A stretch of 64,000 nucleotides of DNA from Eonycteris spelaea. Taxonomy: Eukaryota > Chordata > Mammalia > Chiroptera > Pteropodidae. This document shows, piece after piece, positions 10,321-21,009 of this stretch. The translations under genes and the position numbers were made by a program. The notes beneath the pieces are model-generated. The model was given only the letters and a program-made list of their open reading frames with translations. It was not told the origin of the DNA and did not search any database. Position 1 is the stretch's first letter; each line of letters begins with the position of its first letter. The stretch is from NCBI GenBank assembly GCA_003508835.1, contig PUFA01000003.1, positions 13,183,501 to 13,247,500 of the forward strand. Reading direction: 5' to 3'.

Positions 10321-11400
10321 CCCTACCACAACCACTTATATCAGAAGATTGAGTTTACGTAAGCAAATGCAAACATCTGATAGGAAAAAAAAAAAAAAAC
10401 CCTAGAAAAGTACACACCAATGGATATGACAACATTAAGACAAAAGGAATCTACAGGCAAAGTAGACAATGTAAAGGTAGTTTTCCTTTGGCCCATTATG
10501 ATCTCATCTAAGGCTTGGGAGTTCAGACCAGCATGCACTTATATGCCTATAGCCCCTTGTGTGCAGATGCTTGTGTATCAGTATGAGAACATTATATGTT
10601 TGTATTTGTTTAGTAATGAATCACATCAGATGTTTTAGGGTAGTTGTTAAATCCCTTATAATGGATATAACTGTGCACGTGTGCCATTGGGGAAATTTCC
10701 TCCTGACCTCAGCTGGTGATCAGCTTATGCCCTGAAGCATAAGAATTGATAGGCCCTATAATTTTATCCAAGCTAATGTAACAGCAGCTGCTGTCCTTGG
10801 TGTTTGCTATCTGATTAAATTCCCAAATTAGGGACTGCCTTTTGTAACCTGAATTCTATCATGGTGGTAAAATCTCAGAATAATTGCTCTCGTTTTTTAC
10901 CTCTTCCATCATGGAGTGTTTCTTCAATAACACATGGACCATCTCGGACCATTGTATATTCCTTTGGCACTTTATTAGAAATTGAGAATTTTGTAATCCT
11001 ATGCAAAATGAGATTGCATGCTTTCTAATGTATGAAAGGAGAGAAAAAAGAGAGAGAGAGAGAGAGAGGCCAATTCAGCTCTAAAACTGCAATTGTTTGC
11101 CTACCTCCAGGGACACATCTCACAGATTGCCATGAAAATAAATTGGAAAGTTTACAATTCCAAATCATTGCCTACCACGTATTACTTCACAGACAAAAAC
11201 AAACACTTCTACCACCATCATCACCACCGGGAATACACGAAAACATATCTGAGAACTTTCATCCCTTCATAAGGGAAAAAGGCATTACAATTCGTTTAGA
11301 CTATAACCATTCAGAAAGTGTGTTTGTTTTCTGCTGCTTTTAAAATGATTTATTATTTATTACTATTTTTTTTTTTTAATTTCCAGATTATCTTCTTTAT
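10321..11400. other. Unique sequence, no gene seen
   Basis: A poly(A) run lies at 10385-10399, (GA)n at 11049-11069 and a poly(T) run at 11366-11378. The interval 10660-11000 is repeat-free and might be conserved non-coding DNA. A 103-codon open frame at 11032-11343 begins in the (GA)n tract and has no recognisable domain. Confidence 0.5.
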
Positions 11401-11700
11401 TCCTTCAGGAAAGGAGCAGTTTGGGTCTCTGTGTCATTACGGAAGCAAAGCGAAAGCCTGCAACTGCGGATGGCTGCAATTTCCACCATAACAGTGAACC
11501 CAGCAATTAGAACCGTTTGTTACAGTGACAGCGGAGAGAACCATTTTCAAGCAAGGAGGCAGCAGCATGGGAGCTGAAGAGAGCGAGGGCGCGTTCATTT
11601 GAAGGGGACTATCGCCACACAGCAGCTAATTCCGGAATAGCAGGCAGTTTTGGGAACAGCGACCGGGGCTGATATTCACATACATTCTTGAACTTTGGGG
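11401..11700 (+). promoter_or_regulatory. Small CpG-rich patch, candidate promoter or exon
   Basis: I count about 51% G+C and 12 CpG dinucleotides in these 300 bases, an observed/expected CpG ratio near 0.63. The surrounding tens of kilobases are AT-rich and nearly CpG-free. The patch is immediately preceded by a pyrimidine tract ending 'ttattccttcag', a plausible splice acceptor (exon start at 11409). It has only short open frames. It could be a non-coding or 5' UTR exon, an alternative promoter, or an unmethylated enhancer. No gene is recognised. Confidence 0.35.
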
Positions 11701-12424
11701 AAAGGTCTGATTTTGCTTTCTCTACTGAAAATAAAACTGGATCATAAATGCTTGCATTTGAGAAGAGACAGTTTTTTCTCTAGCCCACTTTGTAATTTAA
11801 CTTCTGATTTTAATATTGAAAATAGAAAGGTAGATATTTCCATGGCTAATTCTGGATTTGAAGTAGTATTTCAATACTCAGAAAGCATCTCACAACAGAA
11901 ACTTTGCCAACGGAGCCATATTTATTTTACAACAAAGACATGTGAAACATAACTTCAACATTTTAATCCGTTTCCACGTAGTTTTCCTGATTTTCATATA
12001 TCTTAAATTATGTTTAAAATTTCATTGATAGCTTGGGAGAAAAATGCTGTGTTTGATCTCTTTTTCTTTTCTCCTTCCTGCTTCTTGCTTCTCCTTGCTG
12101 TTCTTATTTATTTTTATTTTTTAAAAATATATTCCCTTTCATTACTATTGGATTTAATTCTTGATTCCAACAATGACAAACAGCATAACTCTATGACCTA
12201 TGAGGGTTTTTTTGGATTTGTATTTCTCTGTCTCTAATGAAGCAAGAATACTATTTGCTTACCTCAAAGAAATAATGAGAATTAATAAATTAATGTGAAA
12301 TCTTTGATCTTCTCAGAGCCAGGTACTTTTTCTTCCTTTATTCAAGAGCTATTATTACATAAAAATTCAACAAATATCCAACTACAGATAACACTTAGAT
12401 ATTAAACAGGCATCTTGTCTGTTT
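11701..12424. other. Unique AT-rich sequence, no gene seen
   Basis: Immediately downstream of the CpG patch, with T-rich stretches around 12060-12130. Nothing is recognised. Confidence 0.5.
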
Positions 12425-12462
12425 TGTGTGTGTGTGTGTGTGTGTTGTGTGTGTGTGTGTGG
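12425..12462 (+). repeat. (TG)n microsatellite
   Basis: Two (TG) runs of about ten and eight units, separated by an extra T. Confidence 0.95.
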
Positions 12463-12715
12463 CAAATATTTGAACATACCAACTTTCTATGCTATAATGA
12501 AAAAAGCCAGATTATAAAGTAAAAAAACAAAAACAAAAACAAAAAACCTACAAATTCCCAATTTTTCTAAAAGGAGAAATACACTAGAATGGGTGGTTTG
12601 CATAGAAAGTTGTCAGAGATATTTCAGTTACGATTTTCCAGTCTGCTTTCCCAGAAGCAGGTATCGCTAATGCAGAAAAATTTGTTGGTTGTTTTTCTCT
12701 TCTGCTTTGTTTTAG

Positions 12716-12807
12716 AGAGGATGAGCATTATTTTTTCCCCCTTTTATTTGTTCTGCAATTGCACAACTACTGCTCTGGCACCGAGGCAGCTTCTGCCAGA
12801 GTCAGAG
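12716..12807 (+). other. Speculative 92-bp exon with good splice signals
   Basis: A long pyrimidine tract with 'tctgctttgttttag' ends at 12715 and is a strong acceptor match. After 92 bases, 'cagag|gtgagg' at 12803-12813 is a good donor. The following 200 bases carry several CpGs (12811-12980), unusual for this region. No known protein is encoded. Such pairs also occur by chance, so this is a candidate only. Confidence 0.2.
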
Positions 12808-13689
12808 GTGAGGTCGCGCTTGACTGAAGAAATCTAAGATCAATTTGTTGTCTCATACTTCAACATTAAATGCAGCTTGAAATATAATTGTTAGTCCGTG
12901 CACTCTCTGCTCTAAAGGAAGTGTTCCGGCTCCTTGGAACGGGGAGAGTGGTTATCGGTGATCAAGCACAACGTGTACCTGAAACCAAGGCTAACTAGAA
13001 TTTTCAGGCTGAGAAAGAAAGAGGGAGAGAGCACACACAAGGTGTAGGATGGAGAACAGGGAAAAGGAAAACACAAAAAAGACAGAGCTCACAGAAGTTA
13101 AAACACTGAGTGACTTGAAAAGTACTTGGTCAAATTTGAAAATTTGCAAATAAAATTGTAAAATAAATGTATCTTATAAATTGGTTTCTTTTATTCTTGT
13201 CCCTACTTAAAGGGTTTCTCCTTATATGGTTTTATAAATCCTGTTTTGGAGGAAAGATATCTGGTACCTCCCTGGGCAAGTGACTTATAGTTTTCCCTTT
13301 TGGGGGTATCTGCCTGTTAAAAGAGAGCCGTCTGAAAGGTACCATGTGTAATTGGCAATGGAGGTGAAGTGGGTGGGTGGGTGGTTCTAAACTGGGTGGC
13401 CAAGTGCTTTTGAGATGTCCTTAGAATCAAGCCTTGTAAGACTTGATGTTCTGTCCTTGCATTTAATTGGATGAAAGAGACAAAGGAGTGACTGATTGCT
13501 AAATACCAGTTTTGCAGTTTTGTAAATTGAGGGTTAACCCTGTGTCAGTATCCTGTGATGCTGATTCCAGGTCAGAAACATCCTGGAGTATCCTCTCCAT
13601 CATGCTGTGTAGAGTGAAGAGGACCCACATGTATGTCCTGTCTGGTGGTGAGAATATGACACAATGTTTTGACTTACTTGCTAATAAAA
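12808..13689. other. Unique sequence, no gene seen
   Basis: CpGs recur at 12811-12980. A (GGGT)n run at 13371-13396 has quadruplex-forming potential. No repeat family or coding exon is recognised. Confidence 0.5.
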
Positions 13690-13885
13690 GTGTTCCCCTA
13701 GCTGAGAGTCAGCATAAGGTCCTGGAAAGGGCAGGGTTCCATTATCAGACAGGTGAGGGTATGAGTCTCCATCCATCATTTACGACTTGTATAATTTTAG
13801 GCAATTTACTCAGTCTCTAGGACTCCCAGTTTTCTCATTATATGAGGGACACAATCGTATTTCCATGGAAGGATTTGAGGGGAGC
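13690..13885 (+). repeat. MIR SINE fragment
   Basis: Sense MIR: 'gggttccattatcagacagg', 'tataattttaggcaatttac', 'tcagtctctaggactcccag' and 'ttttctcattatatgaggga', in consensus order. It is followed at once by a second, antisense MIR. Confidence 0.75.
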
Positions 13886-13889
13886 TCAA

Positions 13890-14095
13890 ATATGATGATG
13901 ACATATTTATAACAGCTACCCTTTCATGGCTATCTATTAGTGTCCAACTCAGCAAAAGTTTACATATTATTGCACTTAATTGGTACATTCTTCAATTACA
14001 AATATTATTCTTACATAGAGAGGAAGGAACCTCAAAGTGGTAATGTTCTCAAGGCCACAACCATTAGCGAGAGAACCACATTCAAACTCAGGTTT
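13890..14095 (-). repeat. MIR SINE fragment
   Basis: Antisense MIR: 'ttacatagagaggaaggaac', 'ctcaaagtggtaatgttctc', 'aaggccacaaccattagcga' and 'accacattcaaactcaggtt'. With the preceding sense copy it forms a tail-to-tail pair. Confidence 0.75.
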
Positions 14096-14884
14096 GTTTG
14101 TCTATGAATTCTGTGTATATTAAGTAAAATCTCAGTTTCTCTGCACTCTGTGTTTTGCGGACTGTGTACATCTTTGGTGACACCCTACTCTGTGTGGGTG
14201 CTGTGGCAATCCCAGGGTTGTAGCAGACAATGGGATCATTAGTGTCAGGCAGGAGAGACTCCTCAAGCAAGTACCTGTAAGATTTAGTGTCCTGGATTCT
14301 GAAATAACACTGACTTCCTTTCTTCATTTTGAAATCCATTAAAGAATTTGAAGATGATTCTCATGTTCCCCCAAGCCTTCTCAACTAAACATCTTTCCTC
14401 AACTAAACACCTACAATTCCCTCAAACATTTATTTGAAGATTTGGCTTCTAGAATGCTCAAAACCTTGAACATTTTAATTCTTTGTTTTAACAATTTTAT
14501 TTCTCTATCCACACCAAAGATAATAACAGGGAGAGAAAGAGAATGATCTAGTCTCTTGGGAGAATTTTTATCAATTGTTTTTATGAAACTGTTTTAGGTT
14601 TATTTTATTCTTTCATTTTTCTTCTTAGAATTCCTCCATCAGAGGTCAGGAATTGCATGTACTTTTCTAGTTAAACTATCTTTGCCATCTCCATGTGAGG
14701 TTTAGCATGACAGCCATCCATAAGTGTGGAATGTGAGCCATACCATGGCCAATGCTCTAGGGCAGATTGCATGCTCTCATCAGCCGGGTCAAGCCACTTA
14801 GGTCTTCATGGATGTAAATCACTCCTCTGACCACATATGAGTCCTGGGATTCAGCTATCAGTTTGCCATTGTCTAGCTGTACAC
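14096..14884. other. Unique sequence, no gene seen
   Basis: A short tandem 'ctcaactaaacatctttc / ctcaactaaacacc' duplication lies at 14379-14413. No repeat family or exon is recognised. Confidence 0.5.
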
Positions 14885-15008
14885 TTTCACTAAGCAGAAT
14901 GAAACACAAGGCCCACAGAAGTCAAGGGTCTTTTGCAAGGTCACTGATTTCACGTAAAAGAGTTGGAATTAATGCCCATGCTTCCTGACTGCAATGTCAC
15001 ATCTTCTG
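14885..15008 (-). repeat. MIR SINE fragment
   Basis: 'cccacagaagtcaagggtct', 'tttgcaaggtcactgatttc' and 'gttggaattaatgcccatgc' follow the antisense MIR (ttgcccaaggtcacacag ... gggattcgaacccagg). Confidence 0.7.
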
Positions 15009-15259
15009 TGAGCCTCATTAGATCATTTCTACAAGTAGGAGCTAATGGTGAGAGGCCAACTTACTGACCCTGTAGGCTGCTGACTCCCTGGTTCAATTAC
15101 CCCAAAACTGCAACCATCTCCTGCCACAATGTCACACATGAACATTCACATACACTCACATGCACACTCACACACAGGCATACACACAGTTGTTATCGGT
15201 CAGTGTAGAACAAATCTTTGGACCTAAAAAAACCTTAAATTCATTCTTAAAATTCTGAT

Positions 15260-15490
15260 TCTGGGGGTCCTTTTTTTCTAACCATTCCCATCATGATGAG
15301 CCTCCACTATATTACTCAAAATAACGCACAAGTCTCTTCTATATTGCATGTTTTACACTCCATTCTTTTTGTGCATTTCCTTTTCTTTTGCACTATATAG
15401 AATATAACGCCTTCTGGAAAGAACCATATTTTGCTTTCTTTGTTTCCCTATAACCTCCAGAAAGGCTGTCATAATAAGTGTTTTCTGAAC
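15260..15490 (+). repeat. L2 LINE 3' end
   Basis: 'tagaatataacgccttctgg', 'aaagaaccatattttgcttt' and 'cagaaaggctgtcataataa' track the L2 end (tagactgtaagctccttgagggcagggacca ... cacagtgcctggcacatagtaa). Confidence 0.65.
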
Positions 15491-15554
15491 TAAAACTACT
15501 GATCTATAATTAACAAGTAGTTGAGAAGAAGGTGACCTAGAGGAGAAGGTGGTA

Positions 15555-15688
15555 CATATTGCCAGGACTCATTCATTCATTTAACTCATTTCCCATTTAC
15601 TCTGAGAGTACTCACCAGGACCTGTGTGGCTACAGTGTTAACACCGAGATCACTCACAGGTTATAGTCCTAACCTTACCTCCTAAATT
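15555..15688 (-). repeat. L2 LINE 3' end, inverted to the previous copy
   Basis: 'actcattcattcatttaact' then 'caccaggacctgtgtggcta' and 'aggttatagtcctaacctta' match the antisense L2 3' end with its (TTCA)n start. It faces the sense copy at 15260-15490. Confidence 0.5.
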
Positions 15689-16094
15689 TGCCAGAAATAT
15701 CTTGCTTTTATTATTATTTTTGTATCACTCTAGTATATCAATAGTCTTTGGAAACAAATTGCATCATTCTATTTCTGGCATTCTGTTTTTAGTGGTGATA
15801 TTTCCATTTACAAAATATAGTAATTCTAGATCACTGAAAATGTCAAATCCTAGAAAACGAAGCATTCTCACAGTTTTTAGCCCAAGAATCATTTGATGAA
15901 TCAATCTGATTTATGTATACATTTCTGTTACATTAGAATTAGAGACAGGTTCTGTTTAGAAATAACTCCAAGAACAGTTTTTGTATTTTATTTTCATACT
16001 GAAAACCAGTCAGATTTGCTTCAGCCTCAAAGAGTGTGTTTATGTAAAATTAAATTAATGCTGGCAGTGAGCTGCACTTTTTTTCTAAACAGAA
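15689..16094. other. Unique AT-rich sequence, no gene seen
   Basis: Two consecutive short frames (15702-15896 and 15893-16099) show no recognisable domain and are most simply chance. No repeat is recognised. Confidence 0.5.
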
Positions 16095-16330
16095 CATGAT
16101 TTAAAGATTGTTTCAACCTACTGTGTGATAGACAATGTGTTAAGTGCACTGAGAGGAACAAATGGGTGGGTCAAATCCTCTGTCTTCAAAAAAAGGTACC
16201 ATCTGGGTTGGGTTGGGGTGTGGTGTGGGGCAGAGGAGTACAGAAATCCTTAAATACTGTCATAGTGAGAGAGTACAAAATGAAATAAGAAAGAAGCACT
16301 ATGGAAATTCAGAGAAAAGAAAAGAATAAC
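16095..16330 (-). repeat. L2 LINE fragment with a quadruplex motif
   Basis: 'caacctactgtgtgatagac', 'aatgtgttaagtgcactgag', 'aatactgtcatagtgagaga' and 'gcactatggaaattcagaga' follow antisense L2. A G-rich insertion or expansion at 16205-16230 has the spacing of a G-quadruplex. Confidence 0.65.
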
Positions 16331-17611
16331 TTGGGAAAGCTCTATGCCAGCCTCCGGTCTCTGTTCTTGGTGTTAGCCAGCCCTCACCCCTGGTGTCTGG
16401 TCTTTAATCAGGTCTTAGAGGACAGGAAGCTCCCCACATTTCAGCCCTTAGAGAACCCTTCAATTACATATGAGAACTATGATGTTATCTATCCATTACC
16501 ACTGGATCCTGCCCATATGGAATTCTACTTTAATCCTGGGGCAGTTTTTACATTGCAGATTTAAGTCAGTTCAAATACATTCACATGCTTGTTCTCTTGT
16601 GAATTTTTTTGAAGAAAAAGCAATACTAGTAGAAAAAATAAAAATACTGGAAATACTGGAAAAACCAAGTAGCTCTACTTCTTCTTCTGTTTTTTTGTTT
16701 GTTTGTTTGTTTGTTTGTTTTTTCATTTGTTTGTTTTTTAAAGTTTTAGAATGAGTCCAGATTAAAAGGCCTGGGACAAAGAGAAAAAATGCAGTGAAGA
16801 AATAAAAATAATGTTTTTAACAGGAGGGAATGGAAAAGATGGATTGAATCAAACTCTTAGGGAGACACAGAGGAAAACAAAAATCAGAACAAGGAAAAGC
16901 TTTAGAGGATTCTCCTATCACTTCCCCTTTTTTGTTCAGGGCCTGCAGAGGTGGCAGGGATTTTTTTTTCTTTTTTTTTTGGTCTTTTTATGTAAATAGA
17001 ATGAGTATATTCTCCCCTTTCCTTTCCCTGCATGACTCTCTACCCCCTTGAAACCAAGGTTGGCTGCAGTTCAAACAAAGAAAAACAAGTCTATGTGTAT
17101 GTCAGAGACAGGAGAACAAAATGCTCATTTATTCTCCAAATCTACCTTCATTGCCTAGCCCTTGACATCCACTACCTCCCCTTATGGCACCATGGATTGC
17201 CATTCAAGTTCAAGAAAGGCTTCCCACACGTTTAACATGGGAGGAGGAGCACAGTGTCCTAACTGCACTCTGAAAGGCAAATGCCTGACAGCACGCCCAT
17301 CAAGAGCAGGGTTTAGTCAGGGGAAGAGAGGGAATCCGAACAGGTCGCAATGTGAATATTTATTACGGGGCATTTGGAGAGTAAGAGAGATTACCAAGAT
17401 GGGATAGAAGCATCCATGGAGATTAAATCTTATCTGTACCCTCAAAGTCAACACTCTTAACTCCACCAAACCCTTCTCTGCAATTGTGTCCCATATCTAG
17501 TCACATTTTTTCAATGACTAAAATCTTTCTTCAGTTATACTGGTGCTACAAATCCAAAATGCTGACTCAAATTATTATCACGATTATTTATTCTCTCCTT
17601 GCTATGCGTGC

Positions 17612-17612
<1 letters not shown>

Positions 17613-17642
<30 letters not shown>

Positions 17643-17666
17643 CACACACAACACACACACACACAC
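17613..17666 (+). repeat. (AC)n microsatellite, interrupted
   Basis: About 25 AC units broken twice by an extra A, giving a compound tract of 54 bases. Confidence 0.95.
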
Positions 17667-18043
17667 GTTTGCCCTTGTGGATTGACAACAGATTAAGAAA
17701 ATATGTATTGATGTTTGTGTATCTTCTAAGTATTTTCATGAGAAAAATGTTCATGGAAATCTCACAAAATTCACAACGACTTTGGGCCTTGTTTAAGTTG
17801 TCACTGTTTCACAGATTATAGGAAAATGGCATCATGTAAGAGAGCTAAGTGAGTCAATAGCAACCAAGCCAGCTAGTCAGAGGAAGGGCTCTACAGTCTT
17901 CTGACAGCATGTATCCTTTGCTCTAACACATAGTTTACTTTTTACATCATTACTGTATCTAGTTTCGCAGTTCAATTTTTTTTTCCCTAGGATACTTTTT
18001 TCTGAATATATTCATCTACAGAATTCTCTTCCTTGAAGTTTGC

Positions 18044-18086
18044 TCTAATAATAATAAATTAATAATAATATTAATAATAATAATAA
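18044..18086 (+). repeat. (AAT)n simple repeat
   Basis: Imperfect AAT/ATT units: 'ataataataaattaataata' and onward. Confidence 0.9.
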
Positions 18087-19197
18087 ATATATTCATGATT
18101 AGAAAAGAAAGGAATCATAACGCTTGAAAGGTAACATCACCTTTTATATTTTCTTTCTTACCATAAGTGTCTACCACATTTCTTATCCCAGAGAGCTAGG
18201 AAACAGCACGTGCCAATTAATTCAAGTTATGAAGATTCTTAACAAGTAAAATATAAAGCCATAGTAGTGCCTTCTGTTATTTTATTTATTTATTTTTCAG
18301 GTGTTTCTACTTCTGAAATGCTTGGAAAATACCAAAGCTTTGGGCACCCAGGATTCTGTCAGATCTCATTTGTGTCAGCCTTTAAGGGTGGCTGAAGAAG
18401 CTTATTTTGACACATAAATTTTAGTTCTAATTTTTTTCAGTGCTGATAATATTTAGGCATCGTTGAGCCAAAATTATGAACAATATCTCACCAGTCCTAC
18501 TGTATTACATTATGAAAATTGAGAATCACATTAACAAGATAATCTAATAGTTGTTTCTCAGACAGGATAAATGTGCACCATCATTTTCTAAAGGGCAAGG
18601 AGAAAAAGGCTTCCAATTGGACAGCAGTTGATAGTGAGAAGAGAATTCAGCCCAAGTGAATGTTTGGGCTTCTTTCTGTAATAGATGTCATCCTCCCAGC
18701 CAGCCCTCCAGCAGCGCATTCTATAATCTGGAAGACTTGGTTCTAGTTACTACCCAGATATTTCTCTGCAGCATGAAAAGCATGAAAATGAAGTTACTAA
18801 TTGCAGGTAAGCATAAAATTTTCCTGGAATCATTTGCCTTTCATATGATGTGTTACCTTTTGGACATAAGATGAACCAGATTTAAGAAAATTTCTCTTTC
18901 TTGGTGTGAGGAGTAGTAGATAGTAAGCTACCTCCAACTTTGGGGGGAAAATTGTAATCCCTAAAATACTGTGATATTTCTTAAGTCTTAAAAATATGTG
19001 AATGTCCTGAGAAAGCAGGATTAAGAGCAAATCTCCAAAGTTCCCCCTAGAATTTTACCCAAGTCACCAAAGAGATAATAGGATGGAGAAAGATATTTAC
19101 CAATGCTGAATCGGAATCCTGGCATGTGCACACGATGGAACTAAATCAAAGGAAGATGGTGGGGGTGGAAGCAAGAGCCATTCCTGTTAATGGGCCT

Positions 19198-19307
19198 TAG
19201 GGAGGAAGAAAGGAAGGAAGGAAGGGAGGGAGGAGGGAGGGAGGAGGAAGGAAGGAAGGAAGGAAGGAAGGAAGGAAGGAAGGGAAGGAAGGAAAGAAGG
19301 AAGGGAA
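19198..19307 (+). repeat. GGAA/GGGA polypurine microsatellite
   Basis: About 110 bases made of purines only. It has nine perfect GGAA units at 19246-19281, flanked by GGGA and GGA variants. GGAA is the ETS-factor core, and tandem GGAA arrays can bind ETS proteins. Homopurine tracts can also form triplex DNA. The tract ends exactly where alpha-tubulin homology begins, which is unusual: retrocopy microsatellites are normally at the 3' poly(A) end. Confidence 0.95.
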
Positions 19308-20462
19308 AGTGGGGGAACGGGTTCTGAGTTCACCTCCCTGCTGATGGAATGTCTCTCTGTCAATTATGGCAAGAAGTCTAAGCTGGATTTTCCATTTACC
19401 CAGCCCCACCCTGGTTTTCTAAGCTGTAGTTTGGCCCTACAACTCCATCCTACTACCTACACCACCCTGACGACTCTGATTGTGTCGTCATGGTAAACGA
19501 TGAGGCCATCCACAATATCTGTTGTAGAAATATTAGTATTGAGTGCCTAACCTATACTAACCTGAATAGATTGGTAGATCAGATTGTATCCTCCATCACT
19601 GCTTCCCTCAGATTTGATGGAGCCTTGAATGTTGATCTGACAGAATTCCAGACCAACCTGGTGCCCTATCCCTGCATCCACTTTCTTCTGGCAGCATATC
19701 CCACGTCAGCTATGCTGAAAAAGCCTACCATGAACAGCTTTCTATAGCACAGATCGCCAATGCACACTTTCAGCCAACCCACCAGATAGTGAAATGTAAT
19801 CCTCATCACGGTAAATACATAGCTTGCTTGCTACCTGCTGTACCATGGCAACACGGTTCCCAAAGATGTCAATGCTGCCATTGCCACCATTGAGACCATG
19901 CATACCATCTTGTTTGTGGACTGGTGGCCTGATGACTTCAAAGTTGGCATTAATTACCAGCCTCCCATGGTAGTGCCCGGTGGAGACCCAGCCGAAATAC
20001 AGTAAGCTGTGTGTATGCTGAACAACATCACAGCTATTGCTGAAGCCTGGGCTCACCTAGACCATAAGTTTGACCTGATGTATGCCAAGCATGCCTTTGT
20101 TCACTGTTACAAGGATGAGGGCATGGATGAAGGAGAGTTTTCTGATGTCCGTGATGACATGGTTGCTCTTAAAAAGGATTATGAGGAAGTGTGGATTCTG
20201 CTGAAGGGGAGGGTGAGAAAGTAGTGGAATACTAAAGTTAAAATGTCATAAAAGTGCTCCTTGCTTTTATAGGGAAACATTCTGTTTTAAACGTTCAAAA
20301 GTTGTGATTTGATTAATTTGTCTGTAGCAGTGTATATTCTTATATGCAATTACTGGCTTATGCTTTAGAACACAATGTTTTATTACAGACCCAAACTGTC
20401 CATTTCTCTAATCGGTTTGAATAAAGCATTCCCTGTCCTAAACAGAAAAATTAAAACAAAAG
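19308..20462 (+). pseudogene. Alpha-tubulin processed pseudogene (TUBA1-like), 5'-truncated
   Basis: Intronless copy of alpha-tubulin mRNA from about residue 142 to the stop codon, plus 3' UTR. The first codons read as a mutated GTP-binding glycine loop (SGGTGSEF for GGGTGSGF). Clear blocks follow: '[20 protein letters not shown]' (19594 on), 'QTNLVPYP', 'AIAEAW', '[15 protein letters not shown]' and the C-terminal EY before TAA at 20233-20235. It cannot make tubulin. A one-base deletion lies near 19387, and further frame breaks lie near 19690, 19830 and 20190. A stop codon TAA sits at 20003-20005, after the glutamine where the family has arginine. The 3' UTR resembles TUBA1-class mRNAs, with AATAAA at about 20420 and a decayed A-rich tail ending near 20462. 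The N-terminal third is absent. The exact parent (TUBA1A, B or C) is not resolved. Confidence 0.95.
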
Positions 20463-21009
20463 GTACACTCAATAGAAACTTTATAGGCAGTTATAAGTTT
20501 TCATTTAAATAATATTATGGTAGTTAGAAATTATAAATATATATTGAAATTATAAATATATATATACATGGTCTGATGTTTTAAATAATCATTTTCAAAT
20601 GGTTTATTTACAGTAAAACCCAATGCTCATCATCATGAAATAGCATGCACAGGAATAATGAAGAAATCTCAGTTAAAACACTTAGCCAGCTGGGTGAGAT
20701 TTGTGAGCCTCCAAGACCAGCACTGATTGAGGTGGTTTCAAACTAACAGGTCTCTGCAATAATATTCTGTGTTTCTTGTAAGAGAGATGCCATGAGGACT
20801 TGATAAAATCAACCCTGTGCTGAGGCTGGGTTCAGATTTCTCTTTTGTATCATGAGCAATCAGATCCTAAAGAAAGAAAGAGTTAAGGTTCTCAAATTCT
20901 ATATGCAACCAATAAGAGATCCACATATGGAGACTGAAAGACCTTCCCAATCATAAAAACTTCGGAAGACCAATACCCATGTACACTTTCTGAAAGAGAT
21001 ACTGTAGTG
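20463..21009. other. Unique AT-rich sequence, no gene seen
   Basis: Contains a 19-base tandem dimer (gaaattataaatatatat) at 20527-20563. Otherwise unassigned. Confidence 0.5.

Larger units (their letters stand above)
16331..19190. other. Unique sequence with simple repeats, no gene seen
   Basis: Contains (TTTG)n at 16691-16735, T-runs at 16963-16980, (AC)n at 17613-17666 and (AAT)n at 18044-18086. The interval 18290-18740 is repeat-free and compact and may be conserved. No exon, RNA gene or known repeat family is recognised. Confidence 0.5.

Noticed and set aside
11032..11343. 103-codon frame ahead of the CpG patch
   Set aside because: It begins inside a (GA)n repeat, has no domain, and ends before the CpG-rich segment.
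19197..19409. Minus-strand frame rich in Pro, Ser and Phe
   Set aside because: It is the complement of the GGAA microsatellite and of the tubulin pseudogene, and does not encode a protein.
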